Assembly (NCBI RefSeq): GCF_025499425.1
Contig: NZ_JAIMCB010000007.1
Coordinates: 186,001-250,000 of the forward strand
DNA length: 64,000 nt
Reading direction: 5' to 3'
DNA from: Acidiferrimicrobium sp. IK
GTDB lineage: Bacteria > Actinomycetota > Acidimicrobiia > Acidimicrobiales > Palsa-688
The position numbers and the translations under genes are program-made. The notes beneath the pieces were generated by a model. The model saw only the letters and a program-made list of their open reading frames with translations, was not told the DNA's origin and made no database searches. Positions 24,606-32,060 of this stretch are shown here, in pieces (the stretch's first letter is position 1; each line of letters opens with the position of its first letter).

Positions 24606-25313
24606 TCAGGCCTCCACCAGCTGGGTTCTCAGGTGGTCGAGGATGCGGTGCAGCAGCCTGGACACCTGCATCTGGCTGACGCCGATGTGGTCTGCCACCC
24701 GCTGCTGGGTCCAGCCCTCGAAAAACAGCAGGCCGATGATCGTCTGGTCCCGCTCCTCGAGCTCCGGGAGCAGCTCCTTGAGGCGCTGGCGGTCCAGGGC
24801 CAAGTCGAAGTCGTCACCGGCGGACTCCAGGGTGTCGATCGGAGCGGGGGTGTCCTCGGAGGGAGGAGTGTCCAGGCTGGCCGGCCAGAAGCTGCGGCCG
24901 GCCTCCATGGCCTCTAGGATCTGCTCCTCGGTGACTCGGAGGTAGGCGGCGACTTCCGGTATCGAAGCGGGCCGGCCGAGTTCCTGCTCCAAGGCTTCGC
25001 TGCCCTTCTTGAACGCCAGGTAGGTCTCCTGGGTCCGGCGGGGAACCCGCATCATCCAGGAGTGATCCCGGAAGTATCGCTTGAGCTCACCGAGGATGCT
25101 GGTGGTGGCGTAGGTGGAGAAAGTGGCCCCCATCGTGGGGTCGAAGCGTCGCGACACCTTGACCAGGGCCAACATGGCGACCTGCTCCAAGTCCTCGACC
25201 GCCTCGCCTCGATGAGCGAAACGGCGGGCCAACGCCCGGGCTAGGCCGAGATGACCGTTGATCAGCTCCTGCTGCTCCGGCAAGAGCGCTGGTTGGGTGG
25301 TCGGGGCCCCCAC
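24606..25313 (-). CDS. RNA polymerase sigma factor, SigB/SigF/SigG type
   Basis: This 235-residue alternative sigma factor has region 2 (EDLEQVAMLALVKVSRRFDP, then FSTYATTSILGELKRYFRD), region 3 and region 4 with the helix-turn-helix RVADHIGVSQMQVSRLLHRIL. The layout is that of stress or sporulation sigma factors controlled by partner switching. The GTG at 25313 shares a base with the stop of a short upstream ORF (TAGTG), so translation may depend on it. No anti-sigma gene is adjacent. Kinase-like proteins encoded at 29195 and 56239 are candidates. Confidence 0.9.
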   Translation of the reverse strand: MGAPTTQPALLPEQQELINGHLGLARALARRFAHRGEAVEDLEQVAMLALVKVSRRFDPTMGATFSTYATTSILGELKRYFRDHSWMMRVPRRTQETYLAFKKGSEALEQELGRPASIPEVAAYLRVTEEQILEAMEAGRSFWPASLDTPPSEDTPAPIDTLESAGDDFDLALDRQRLKELLPELEERDQTIIGLLFFEGWTQQRVADHIGVSQMQVSRLLHRILDHLRTQLVEA

Positions 25314-25390
25314 TACGCCTGCGAGTCCCGGGGCGGCGGGGACGGCTCGGTGGGCGGGAGAAACGTGGTGTCAAGGGCGCGCTGCATCAC
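25313..25390 (-). CDS. Short leader ORF (25 codons) coupled to the sigma factor gene
   Basis: The ORF runs from the GTG at 25390 (ATG at 25387) to a TAG whose last base is the first base of the sigma GTG. It is preceded by the best ribosome binding site in the region (AAAGGAGG, spacing 8), while the sigma gene has none. The peptide (MQRALDTTFLPPTEPSPPP...) is Pro-rich. It may be a translated leader controlling sigma synthesis, or the remnant of a longer N-terminus. An upstream in-frame ATG would give ~39 residues. Confidence 0.5.
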   Translation of the reverse strand: MMQRALDTTFLPPTEPSPPPRDSQA

Positions 25391-25521
25391 GGGCGGAGCC
25401 TCCTTTGGTCGGCCGTGCAGTACCACTGGCATCTCGCCTACCAGCGTCTCTTCTGTTCTTCCCCGGGAGCTCGGCGATGATGCGCGCGACCTGCGCCGGC
25501 GGCTCTGGGCCGCCCGGAGGT

Positions 25522-26655
25522 TCACGCCGCCCGGCGGGCGGTGAGGGAGCTCCCCGTGACGTGGCGGTAGTGGGCGACGAGCTGCTCGCCGACCGACGCC
25601 CAGCTGCGGCCGGCGACCGACGCCCGCGCCGCGGTGGCCATCTGCGCCCGCAGCGCAGGATCCGCCGCCAGCGCGCCGACCGCTTCGCGCAGCACCGACG
25701 GGTTGTCGGCCGGGTAGAGCCACCCGTTGCCGCCGTGGGCGACCAGATCGAGGGGACCGCCCGAGGCCGGAGCGACGACGGGGACGCCCGCCGCCAGGGC
25801 TTCTTGGACCGCCTGGCAGAACGTCTCGTGGGGGCCGGTGTGAACGAACACGTCGAGCGACGCCACGACGCGCGACAGCTCGGCGCCGCTGCGGTACCCG
25901 AGGAAGGTGACCCCGGGCAGCTGGCGCTCGAGGCGGCTCCGGGCCGGCCCGTCGCCGACCACGACCACCTTGACCCGCGGCAGCCCCCTTAGGTGGGCGA
26001 GAAGACCGACGCGCTTCTCGGCGGCGAGACGCCCGGAGTAGCCGACCAACACCTCGTTACCCGGGCCGAGCAGCTGGCGGCGCAAGGCGCTCGAGCGGAT
26101 CCTTGGACTCCACCGTTCGAGGTCGACGCCTCGGCCCCAGCGGGCGACCGGCCCGATCCCGTGGCGGCGCAGGTCCCACTCGGCCAGGCTCGACGGGGCC
26201 AGGGTCAAGTCGGCCTGGTTGTGCACCCGCCGCAGCCAGGACCACGTGAGTCCGGAGGCGGCCCCCAGCCGGTATCGGCGGGCGAAGCCCACCAGATCGG
26301 TCTGGTACACCGCGACCGCCGGAACGGCCAGCGCCTGAGCGGCCCGGCCGGCTGCCTCGCCGAGCAGCACCGGGGCGGCGAGGTGCACGACATCGGGTTC
26401 GAAGTCCTCGATGGTCCGCCGGATGTGTCCGGTCGGCAAGCCGACGCTCAGCGACCGGTACGCGGGCAGGGCGCCGGAGGGAACGCGCACGACCGGTACC
26501 GCGTCCCCCGGCCCGCAGCGCGACGGACCCGGGCCGGGGGCGACGACCAGCGCCGTGTGCCCCCGGGCGTGGAGGTGCTCCACGACCCGGAGGACAGAGT
26601 TGGTGACCCCGTTCCACGCCGGGGTGAAGCATTCGGTGACTATCACCACCCGCAT
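25522..26655 (-). CDS. GT4 glycosyltransferase, MgtA/PimB-like mannosyltransferase
   Basis: This 377-residue GT-B fold enzyme opens with TECFTPAWNGVTNSVLRVVE, almost the pattern of mycobacterial GDP-mannose-dependent alpha-mannosyltransferases (MgtA). The nucleotide-sugar site is in HTGPHETFCQAVQEALAAGVPVVAP (the E-x7-E motif of GT4). It probably mannosylates a glycolipid at the inner face of the membrane. The ATG at 26655 lies 8 bases after TAGCGT (minus strand). Confidence 0.88.
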   Translation of the reverse strand: MRVVIVTECFTPAWNGVTNSVLRVVEHLHARGHTALVVAPGPGPSRCGPGDAVPVVRVPSGALPAYRSLSVGLPTGHIRRTIEDFEPDVVHLAAPVLLGEAAGRAAQALAVPAVAVYQTDLVGFARRYRLGAASGLTWSWLRRVHNQADLTLAPSSLAEWDLRRHGIGPVARWGRGVDLERWSPRIRSSALRRQLLGPGNEVLVGYSGRLAAEKRVGLLAHLRGLPRVKVVVVGDGPARSRLERQLPGVTFLGYRSGAELSRVVASLDVFVHTGPHETFCQAVQEALAAGVPVVAPASGGPLDLVAHGGNGWLYPADNPSVLREAVGALAADPALRAQMATAARASVAGRSWASVGEQLVAHYRHVTGSSLTARRAA

Positions 26656-26663
26656 CGGTGTCC

Positions 26664-26669
26664 ACGCTA
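26664..26669 (-). promoter_or_regulatory. Putative -10 element (TAGCGT), leaderless start
   Basis: TAGCGT on the minus strand ends 8 bases before the ATG of the mannosyltransferase gene. Confidence 0.4.
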
Positions 26670-26769
26670 CGTACCGCAGATGGACGCCAGGCGAGGGCCA
26701 AGCGACGCGGGGGCGAAGCCCGCCTGGCCAGTCGGCGACACGCCGCGGCCCTCGGTGGCCGGCGCCGGA

Positions 26770-27381
26770 TCAGTCGAAGATCGGGTCCCGGGTCCGGGTC
26801 CGCTTGAGTTCGAAGAATCCGTCGGTGCCGGCGACGAGCAAGACGCCGTCCCACAGCTTCCCGGCGGCGTCGCCGCGGGGGATCGGACTGATCACCGGGC
26901 CGAAGAAAGCCACGCCGTTCACCGCGATGCAAGGAGTCCCGACTTCGTAGCCGACCTGGTCCATGCCCTCGTGGTGCGAGGCTTTGATGGCCTCGTCGTG
27001 ATCGGTCGACTCCGCGGCGTCGGCGAGAGCGGACGGCAGGCCGACCTCGGCGAGCGCCTCGAGGAAGGTCTCTTTCGACCGCGGCTTCTTCTCGTGGTGG
27101 AAGCGGGTGCCGAGGGCGGTGTAGAGCGGCCCGACGATCTCCTCGCCGTGCGCCTCGCGGGCGGCTTGGACCACCCGTACCGGGCCCCAGGCGTCCGCTA
27201 GCAATGCCCGGTACTCCTCGGAGATGTCCTTGTCGGCGTTCAGGTACGCGAGGGACATGATGTGCCACTTGATGTCGACCGGTCGCACCTGCTGGACCTC
27301 GAGCATCCAGCGGGATGCGATCCACGCCCACGGGCACAGGGGATCGAACCAGAAGTCGGCGGTGTCGCGCGCATCAGCCAT
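26770..27381 (-). CDS. DsbA-family protein, Rv2466c-like (mycothiol-dependent reductase family)
   Basis: This 203-residue thioredoxin-fold protein is closely similar to mycobacterial Rv2466c, a mycothiol-dependent nitroreductase (comparison from memory): WFDPLCPWAWIASRW, AWGPVRV, SHHEGMDQVG, GTPCIAVNGVAFFGPV and ELKRTRT. The active site is Cys16-Pro-Trp-Ala19, so the second cysteine of the CPWC motif is alanine. That would leave a monothiol mechanism relying on mycothiol. It starts at the ATG at 27381. No partner gene is adjacent. The convergent-free neighbourhood gives no further clue. Confidence 0.88.
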   Translation of the reverse strand: MADARDTADFWFDPLCPWAWIASRWMLEVQQVRPVDIKWHIMSLAYLNADKDISEEYRALLADAWGPVRVVQAAREAHGEEIVGPLYTALGTRFHHEKKPRSKETFLEALAEVGLPSALADAAESTDHDEAIKASHHEGMDQVGYEVGTPCIAVNGVAFFGPVISPIPRGDAAGKLWDGVLLVAGTDGFFELKRTRTRDPIFD

Positions 27382-27423
27382 GGCACGTCCAACCCCGCCC
27401 GGGCGGCATCTGTTCCGCCCGGG

Positions 27424-28824
27424 CTAGCCGTCAGGCCCCGAGAGGCGCCGGGGGATGCGCCGAGCACAGCCGATCCCCGCCACCGACACCGCCATCGACA
27501 TGGCGAACACCAACGCCACCCCGCTTCGCGGGTTCCACCCGCTGCGGTGGCCGAGCGCCACCAGCGCCCCCGCGGTGCCGGTCCCGAGCGCGGTGCCGAG
27601 GACGTCGGTCAGCTGCACCGACGCGCTGGCCCGGCCCTCCGCGCCGGGACTGGCCCGGTCCAGCGCGGTGACGCTGATCGGGGAGTAGGACATCCCGATG
27701 CCCAGGCCAGCGACGCCCCACCCGACCGCGGCGAGCGCGACGGGTACGTGGTCGATGAGGACCGTTGATGTCAAAGCAGCGCCGACGGCCACGATCAGCA
27801 GGCCGGCGGCGACCAGCCGCCGCGGCCCGACGGTCGCCAGCAGCCGGGCCTGGATCCACGATCCGGCGGTCCAGGTCATCGTCGCGACGGTGAGGGCCAG
27901 GCCCCCGAACGCGGTCGAGTGGTGGCGGACCACGATCACCGTGTAAGGCACGTAGGCATCGGCCGCGAAGAAGCCGAAGGTGAGCAGACCCCGCACCCCG
28001 ACCGCAGCAGGAAGCCCGGGCCGGACCCGCAAAGCGCCCGGCGGGAGCAGCCGGCGCAGGGCTGGCAAGCCCGCTCCGATCCCGACCACCGCCAGACCTG
28101 CGGCGACCGGCCACGAGGCGGAGCTCAAACCGCCTAGGACGGCGGCGGCGCCGGCCGCGACCAGAAGCGTCGAGCCGAGGCGCATCGGGACCTGCTCGTC
28201 ATCCGCCGGGTCGGCCGCCCTCGGCTGCAGTCCGGGCCCGGCTCGCAGCGCGGGTACGCACAGGAGAGCAGCCACGGCCACCACGGGCACCAGCCCGAGG
28301 AACACCCACCGCCAGCCCGGCCCCCCGGCCACGACAGCAGCCAGGGTCGGTCCGACCAGCCCGGGCACCACCCAGGCGGTGGAGAGCACCGCGAACATCC
28401 GGGGGCGGGCGCTGGGCGGGTAACCCCGGCCGATGGCCGTGTACGCCGCGGCCGGCACCGCGCCGGCCCCGAGACCCTGCAGGAACCGGCCGCCGACGAG
28501 CACCGGCATGTCAGGCGCCAAGCCGCCCACCACCAACCCGGCCGCGAACAGGACCAGCCCGCCGGCGAGGGGCACTTCCAGGCCCCGCCGATCGGCCAGG
28601 CCTCCGGCCGCAGCGATCCCGACCAGGCTGGCGAGGAAGAACGCGCTGAACACCCAGCCGTAGAGCCGCAGGTCGCCGAGCTGGCGGCTGATCACCGGCA
28701 GGACCGTCGCCACCGAGAGGCTCTCGAACGCCACCAACGTGACAGTCGTGACCAGTCCGACGGTCAGGCGGCGACGCTGCGGTGCCCAGACCCCCTCCCC
28801 GGTTGCTGCCTCTGCACGCTGCAC
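27424..28824 (-). CDS. MFS transporter, drug-efflux type
   Basis: This 466-residue membrane protein has 12-14 hydrophobic segments. It has the MFS motif A (GGLADRRGLEVPL, about 76-88) and a motif-C-like GLVGPTLAAVVAG. The family arrangement (VALESLSVATVLPVISRQLGD after the first segment) is typical of DHA2-like multidrug exporters. It starts at the GTG at 28824, with CAGACT ending 7 bases upstream. No regulator is immediately adjacent. Confidence 0.88.
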   Translation of the reverse strand: MQRAEAATGEGVWAPQRRRLTVGLVTTVTLVAFESLSVATVLPVISRQLGDLRLYGWVFSAFFLASLVGIAAAGGLADRRGLEVPLAGGLVLFAAGLVVGGLAPDMPVLVGGRFLQGLGAGAVPAAAYTAIGRGYPPSARPRMFAVLSTAWVVPGLVGPTLAAVVAGGPGWRWVFLGLVPVVAVAALLCVPALRAGPGLQPRAADPADDEQVPMRLGSTLLVAAGAAAVLGGLSSASWPVAAGLAVVGIGAGLPALRRLLPPGALRVRPGLPAAVGVRGLLTFGFFAADAYVPYTVIVVRHHSTAFGGLALTVATMTWTAGSWIQARLLATVGPRRLVAAGLLIVAVGAALTSTVLIDHVPVALAAVGWGVAGLGIGMSYSPISVTALDRASPGAEGRASASVQLTDVLGTALGTGTAGALVALGHRSGWNPRSGVALVFAMSMAVSVAGIGCARRIPRRLSGPDG

Positions 28825-28879
28825 CCGCCCAGTCTGGCCTCCCGGCCCTCCGGTCGCCGGTGAGCGGCCGTGGCCGCCC

Positions 28880-29092
28880 TCAACCAGCTGAAGGGCCGCA
28901 GGTTGCCCCCCGTGGGAGGGCCATCGGCGCGGTGACGGGTTGGGTGATCCGCAAACCGGCGCGGATCATCGCCAGCCCGAGCCGGGTGCGAAGCGTCAGC
29001 GCGCCGACCCGTTGGAGGTTGCGGCGTGCGGCTGCCGCCTCGAGCCGGCTCCGGTGTTCCGCGGCGATCTGGGTCGCGAGGGTGGGGTGCAT
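28880..29092 (-). CDS. Small basic protein of unknown function (70 aa)
   Basis: This 70-residue protein starts at the ATG at 29092 behind a strong AAGGGAGG ribosome binding site. It is Arg/Ala-rich with an N-terminal amphipathic helix (HPTLATQIAAEHRSRLEAAAARR) and a second helix (LRTRLGLAMIRAGLRI). Short proteins beginning MHPT-x-x-x-QIAAEH are common in actinobacteria. I know no function. It is divergent from the WYL regulator gene, with a shared operator-like palindrome between them. Confidence 0.65.
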   Translation of the reverse strand: MHPTLATQIAAEHRSRLEAAAARRNLQRVGALTLRTRLGLAMIRAGLRITQPVTAPMALPRGATCGPSAG

Positions 29093-29152
29093 CGGACCTC
29101 CCTTTCTCCACTGCTCCGTTCCTGCGCTGCTCTACGCCGCGAACGGTACGCC

Positions 29153-29183
29153 GCCATACCTGCCACCCTGTGTCAGGTATGGC
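29153..29183. promoter_or_regulatory. 10-bp inverted repeat, likely operator of the WYL regulator
   Basis: There are perfect 10-bp arms (GCCATACCTG, 11-base spacer, CAGGTATGGC) in the 102-bp divergent region, ending 11 bases before the regulator's GTG. A site for autoregulation and for control of the divergent 70-aa gene is the simplest reading. Confidence 0.65.
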
Positions 29184-29194
29184 AAGGTTGGCCG

Positions 29195-30628
29195 GTGCGA
29201 GCGGATCGGCTGGTCGCCATCGTGCTGCTGCTGCAGGCCAGGGGCGCGATGTCCGCGCCGCAGCTCGCTGCGGAGCTGGAGGTATCGACCCGGACGGTCT
29301 ACCGCGACGTCGAGGCGCTCGGCGCGGCGGGAGTGCCGGTGTACGCGGAGCGGGGCGCGCAGGGGGGCATCCGCCTGCTGGAGGGCTACCGCACCGATCT
29401 GACCGGTCTGAACGCCGGCGAGGCGGAGGCGCTCCTTTTGATGGGGATCCCCGGACCGGTCGGCCGGCTCGGGTTGGGTCAGCGCAGCGACGCGGCCCGA
29501 CGCAAGGTGCTCGCCGCCCTGCCCCGCCAGGGAAGGGAAGCGGCGGAGGCGGTCCGCCAGAAGGTGTTCGTGGACCCTGACGGCTGGGAGGCGGTGCCGC
29601 TGCTGCCCCACCTGGTGGCCGTCGCCGAGGCGGTGTGGTCGGAGCGGCGCATCCGGATCGACTACGTGCGCGCCGACAACGCCAAGGTGACCCGCACCGT
29701 CGATCCGCTCGGCCTGGTCCTGAAGGCCGGAACGTGGTACCTCATCGGGTCGCTCGGCCAGTGGGAGGTCACCTTCAGAGTCGAGCGGATCCGCGCCGTG
29801 GAGGTGCTGGAGCGGCCGGCCCACCGCCCTTGCGGTTTCGACCTGGCCGCGCACTGGGCGTCGGTGGTCGCAGAGGTCCGCGACGAGCGCCTGCCGGTGA
29901 CCGTCCGGCTAGCCGTGGAGCGTTCCATCGCCGGCGAGCTCCCTCGCCGCCTGGGCGAGGCGGTTCGCGATCAGGTCGTCGACGCGCTGGCCGCCGACGG
30001 GTCGCGCATCGTGGTCGACGTGGGGTTTCGTTCCGACGCCGACGCGGTGGCGGCGGTGCTGTCGCTCGGCTCGGCGGCGGAGATCCTCTCGCCTCCGGCG
30101 CTGCGGTCGCGAGCCGCCGCGGAGGCCGCGGCGGTCGCCGCTGTCCACCAGGCGGATCGCTCCCCGTGCGCTGCGGTTGGGTCGGGACCCGAGCGCCCGG
30201 TTGGGGACGGCCGTGGCTGGGTAGATCGGGCGGGTTCAAGGCCCCGCGAGCCGGAAGAGAGCGTGTTGCAGGCGTCGAGGATGTTTGAGCCGGAGACCGC
30301 GGAGGTCATAGCCGCACGCCATTTCGTGCTCGAGGTTCTCCACGAGTGGGGGATCCCTGACGGCGACGTCTCCCTGCTCGTGAGCGAGCTGGCGACCAAC
30401 GCGGTGCTCCACGCTCGCAGCGAGTTCACCGTGACCGTCCAGGCCGGCGGGGGGCGGGTCCGGGTCGGCGTCTCCGACCGCAACAGCCGGATGCCGCAGA
30501 TGGCGGTGGTCCCTCCCGACGCGTACAGCGGGCGGGGATTGATGCTCGTTCAGGCTCTGGCCAGCTCGTGGGGGGTCGACGCGCACGACAACAACGGCAA
30601 GACGATCTGGTTCGAGATGGAGCCGTAG
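29195..30628 (+). CDS. WYL-domain transcriptional regulator fused to an RsbW-like HATPase domain
   Basis: This is a single open frame of 477 residues. Residues 1-60 form a DeoR-type helix-turn-helix (RADRLVAIVLLLQARG, VSTRTVYRDVEAL). About 130-300 is a WYL-type effector domain with a C-terminal extension (WYLIGSLGQWEVTFRVERIRA). After a linker of ~25 residues, 357-477 is a GHKL ATPase/kinase domain like anti-sigma factors, with N box SELATNAVLHA and G box GRGLMLVQALASSWGV. No stop separates the halves. An internal GTG at 30263 with GGAAGAGA just upstream could also yield the kinase part alone. The start is the GTG at 29195. Confidence 0.8.
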   Translation: MRADRLVAIVLLLQARGAMSAPQLAAELEVSTRTVYRDVEALGAAGVPVYAERGAQGGIRLLEGYRTDLTGLNAGEAEALLLMGIPGPVGRLGLGQRSDAARRKVLAALPRQGREAAEAVRQKVFVDPDGWEAVPLLPHLVAVAEAVWSERRIRIDYVRADNAKVTRTVDPLGLVLKAGTWYLIGSLGQWEVTFRVERIRAVEVLERPAHRPCGFDLAAHWASVVAEVRDERLPVTVRLAVERSIAGELPRRLGEAVRDQVVDALAADGSRIVVDVGFRSDADAVAAVLSLGSAAEILSPPALRSRAAAEAAAVAAVHQADRSPCAAVGSGPERPVGDGRGWVDRAGSRPREPEESVLQASRMFEPETAEVIAARHFVLEVLHEWGIPDGDVSLLVSELATNAVLHARSEFTVTVQAGGGRVRVGVSDRNSRMPQMAVVPPDAYSGRGLMLVQALASSWGVDAHDNNGKTIWFEMEP

Positions 30629-30811
30629 ACCGCCGCCTCTTGTCGCGGTCGCACCCGTCGGCCAAACTGGTGCCGGCGGTCGCGCGTAGCCCACGCCCCG
30701 CCCTCGCCGCCTCCTGGACGAGCGCTGACCGTCGTCGGATGGTCCCCGCGCAGGCCGGTGGCTTCTCGCTGGCTACGGGCCGGCCCTTGCACCCGAAGCG
30801 AGGAGTCACCC

Positions 30812-31297
30812 ATGTCCCGATCCGTCGACCTCTTCGTCGACCCAGGCGTCGACACCCACCAGTTGTTGGTTCTGCTCGGCAAAGCGGCTCGAGGGCCGGC
30901 GGTGGAGACCGCCGACGGTCGCTGGCAGCTCCGTCTCGGCGACCAGTTGGTCGCCCACGTGTACCGCCACCCCTACGTCGACGACGGTGACCTCCGCCTG
31001 TCGCGCTACCCGTGGGTGATCTCGGTCAGGGTCGGCCATGACGGTTCGTTGCTCGACCACCCTGCGACCGCGGCCCTGCGGATGGTCGCCGACGACCTGC
31101 GCCCTCACCACTGCAGGGTGCTGCTGGTCCACGACCTCCAGTACCGCCTCGACCTCGGCGGGGAGGCCACTGATGTGAGCGACGGGCGCGACGTCGGCGG
31201 GGAGGGTCCTGACGCCGGCGGGGAGGGTCCTGACGCCGGCGGGGAGGACCCCGTCGTAGAGCCGGAGATCACCCAGCTAAACGGTGCCGAGAGGTGA
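30812..31297 (+). CDS. Unknown protein (161 aa) coupled to a nuclease-like gene
   Basis: The globular N-terminal ~115 residues (SVDLFVDPGVDTHQLLVLLGKAARG ... HHCRVLLVHDLQYRLDL) look like an alternating alpha/beta fold I cannot place. The tail is acidic and repetitive: GGEGPDA twice plus a partial copy, from a 21-bp DNA repeat at 31196-31248. The ATG at 30812 follows AGCGAGGAG. The stop overlaps the GTG of the next gene (GTGA), so the pair is co-translated. It might be a binding partner or immunity protein for that nuclease-like product. This is inference from position only. Confidence 0.6.
   Translation: MSRSVDLFVDPGVDTHQLLVLLGKAARGPAVETADGRWQLRLGDQLVAHVYRHPYVDDGDLRLSRYPWVISVRVGHDGSLLDHPATAALRMVADDLRPHHCRVLLVHDLQYRLDLGGEATDVSDGRDVGGEGPDAGGEGPDAGGEDPVVEPEITQLNGAER
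31196..31248 (+). repeat. 21-bp tandem repeat, 2.5 copies, in frame
   Basis: The unit at 31196-31216 is repeated at 31217-31237, with 11 bases of a third copy. It encodes the heptapeptide GGEGPDA in the acidic tail of the 161-aa protein. Confidence 0.9.
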
Positions 31298-31995
31298 GCG
31301 CTCCGGGCGAGCCTTCGCCGTCGCGGTCGTGGGGGCTGCTGGGGACCCGACCGCCGCGTTGCCCATTCGGCGCCCATCGGCGCCCGCCCGGCCTCGACGA
31401 GTCGGAGCGGCGACTGTCCCACAGCGAGCTGGCGGTGGCGGAGATGCTGGTCGGCGAAGGTCACTACGTAGTGGCGCGCCCCGAGCTGCCTGGCCACGGC
31501 CGGACCGCCGACTTGGACGTCTGCGGCCAGTCAGTCGAGGTCAAGACCTGGCTGCCGCCGAGCGCCAGGGGCGGTCGGGCGCCGACCTCCCGGTCGGTGT
31601 TCAACAAGCTGGGCGACGCGCGAGGTCAGGGCAGCACCGCGATCTTGTGGGCGCGCGGCAGCGGGCTGTCTGCGCTCGACGCTGGCATCGGCGTCGAGGA
31701 GTTCATCTCGGCCGGGCGCTTCGGGGGGATCCTCTCGGTCCGGGTCGTCGGGGATGGCTTCGATCTGGCATGGGGGCATCACGGACCCGACCTGCGGCCG
31801 GCCCGTTCCGCCGCTGCCTCGCCTCTGGCCGCTGCCTCGCCTCTGGGCGCTGCCGGAGCCTCGCCGCCCGGGCGGCACTCCTCGCCTCCCGGGGTGGCAG
31901 AGCGGGGGCCGCGCTGGCAGAGGACCCGGCGAAGCCGACCGCCGGACCTCGCCGCAGGGCGCGGCGACGCCGGTCCCGATCTCGGCTGCCGCTAG
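31294..31995 (+). CDS. PD-(D/E)XK nuclease-like protein
   Basis: In this 233-residue protein, residues ~40-155 match the pattern of small PD-(D/E)XK nucleases and CdiA-type tRNase toxin domains. It has a Glu in an N-terminal helix (SHSELAVAEMLVGEG), Asp in RTADLDVCGQ and EVK in SVEVKTWLPP. TSRSVFNKLGDARGQ and a hydrophobic strand (STAILWARG) follow. The last 75 residues are Pro/Ser/Arg-rich with a duplicated AAASPL. It is coupled to the 161-aa gene by a GTGA overlap. There is no signal peptide or secretion domain, so an intracellular nuclease or toxin is likelier than a CDI effector. Confidence 0.55.
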   Translation: MSAPGEPSPSRSWGLLGTRPPRCPFGAHRRPPGLDESERRLSHSELAVAEMLVGEGHYVVARPELPGHGRTADLDVCGQSVEVKTWLPPSARGGRAPTSRSVFNKLGDARGQGSTAILWARGSGLSALDAGIGVEEFISAGRFGGILSVRVVGDGFDLAWGHHGPDLRPARSAAASPLAAASPLGAAGASPPGRHSSPPGVAERGPRWQRTRRSRPPDLAAGRGDAGPDLGCR

Positions 31996-32060
31996 CCCGC
32001 CGCTGCGCGCTGCGTGCGCCCGGCCGCGCAGGGAGCGGCCGGGCGCGCGATGCTCGACGG

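Noticed and set aside
31284-32060. N-terminal extension of glutamate dehydrogenase in the same frame
   Set aside because: The region is the coding sequence of the nuclease-like gene in another frame, and the extension is Arg/Ala-rich without family similarity.
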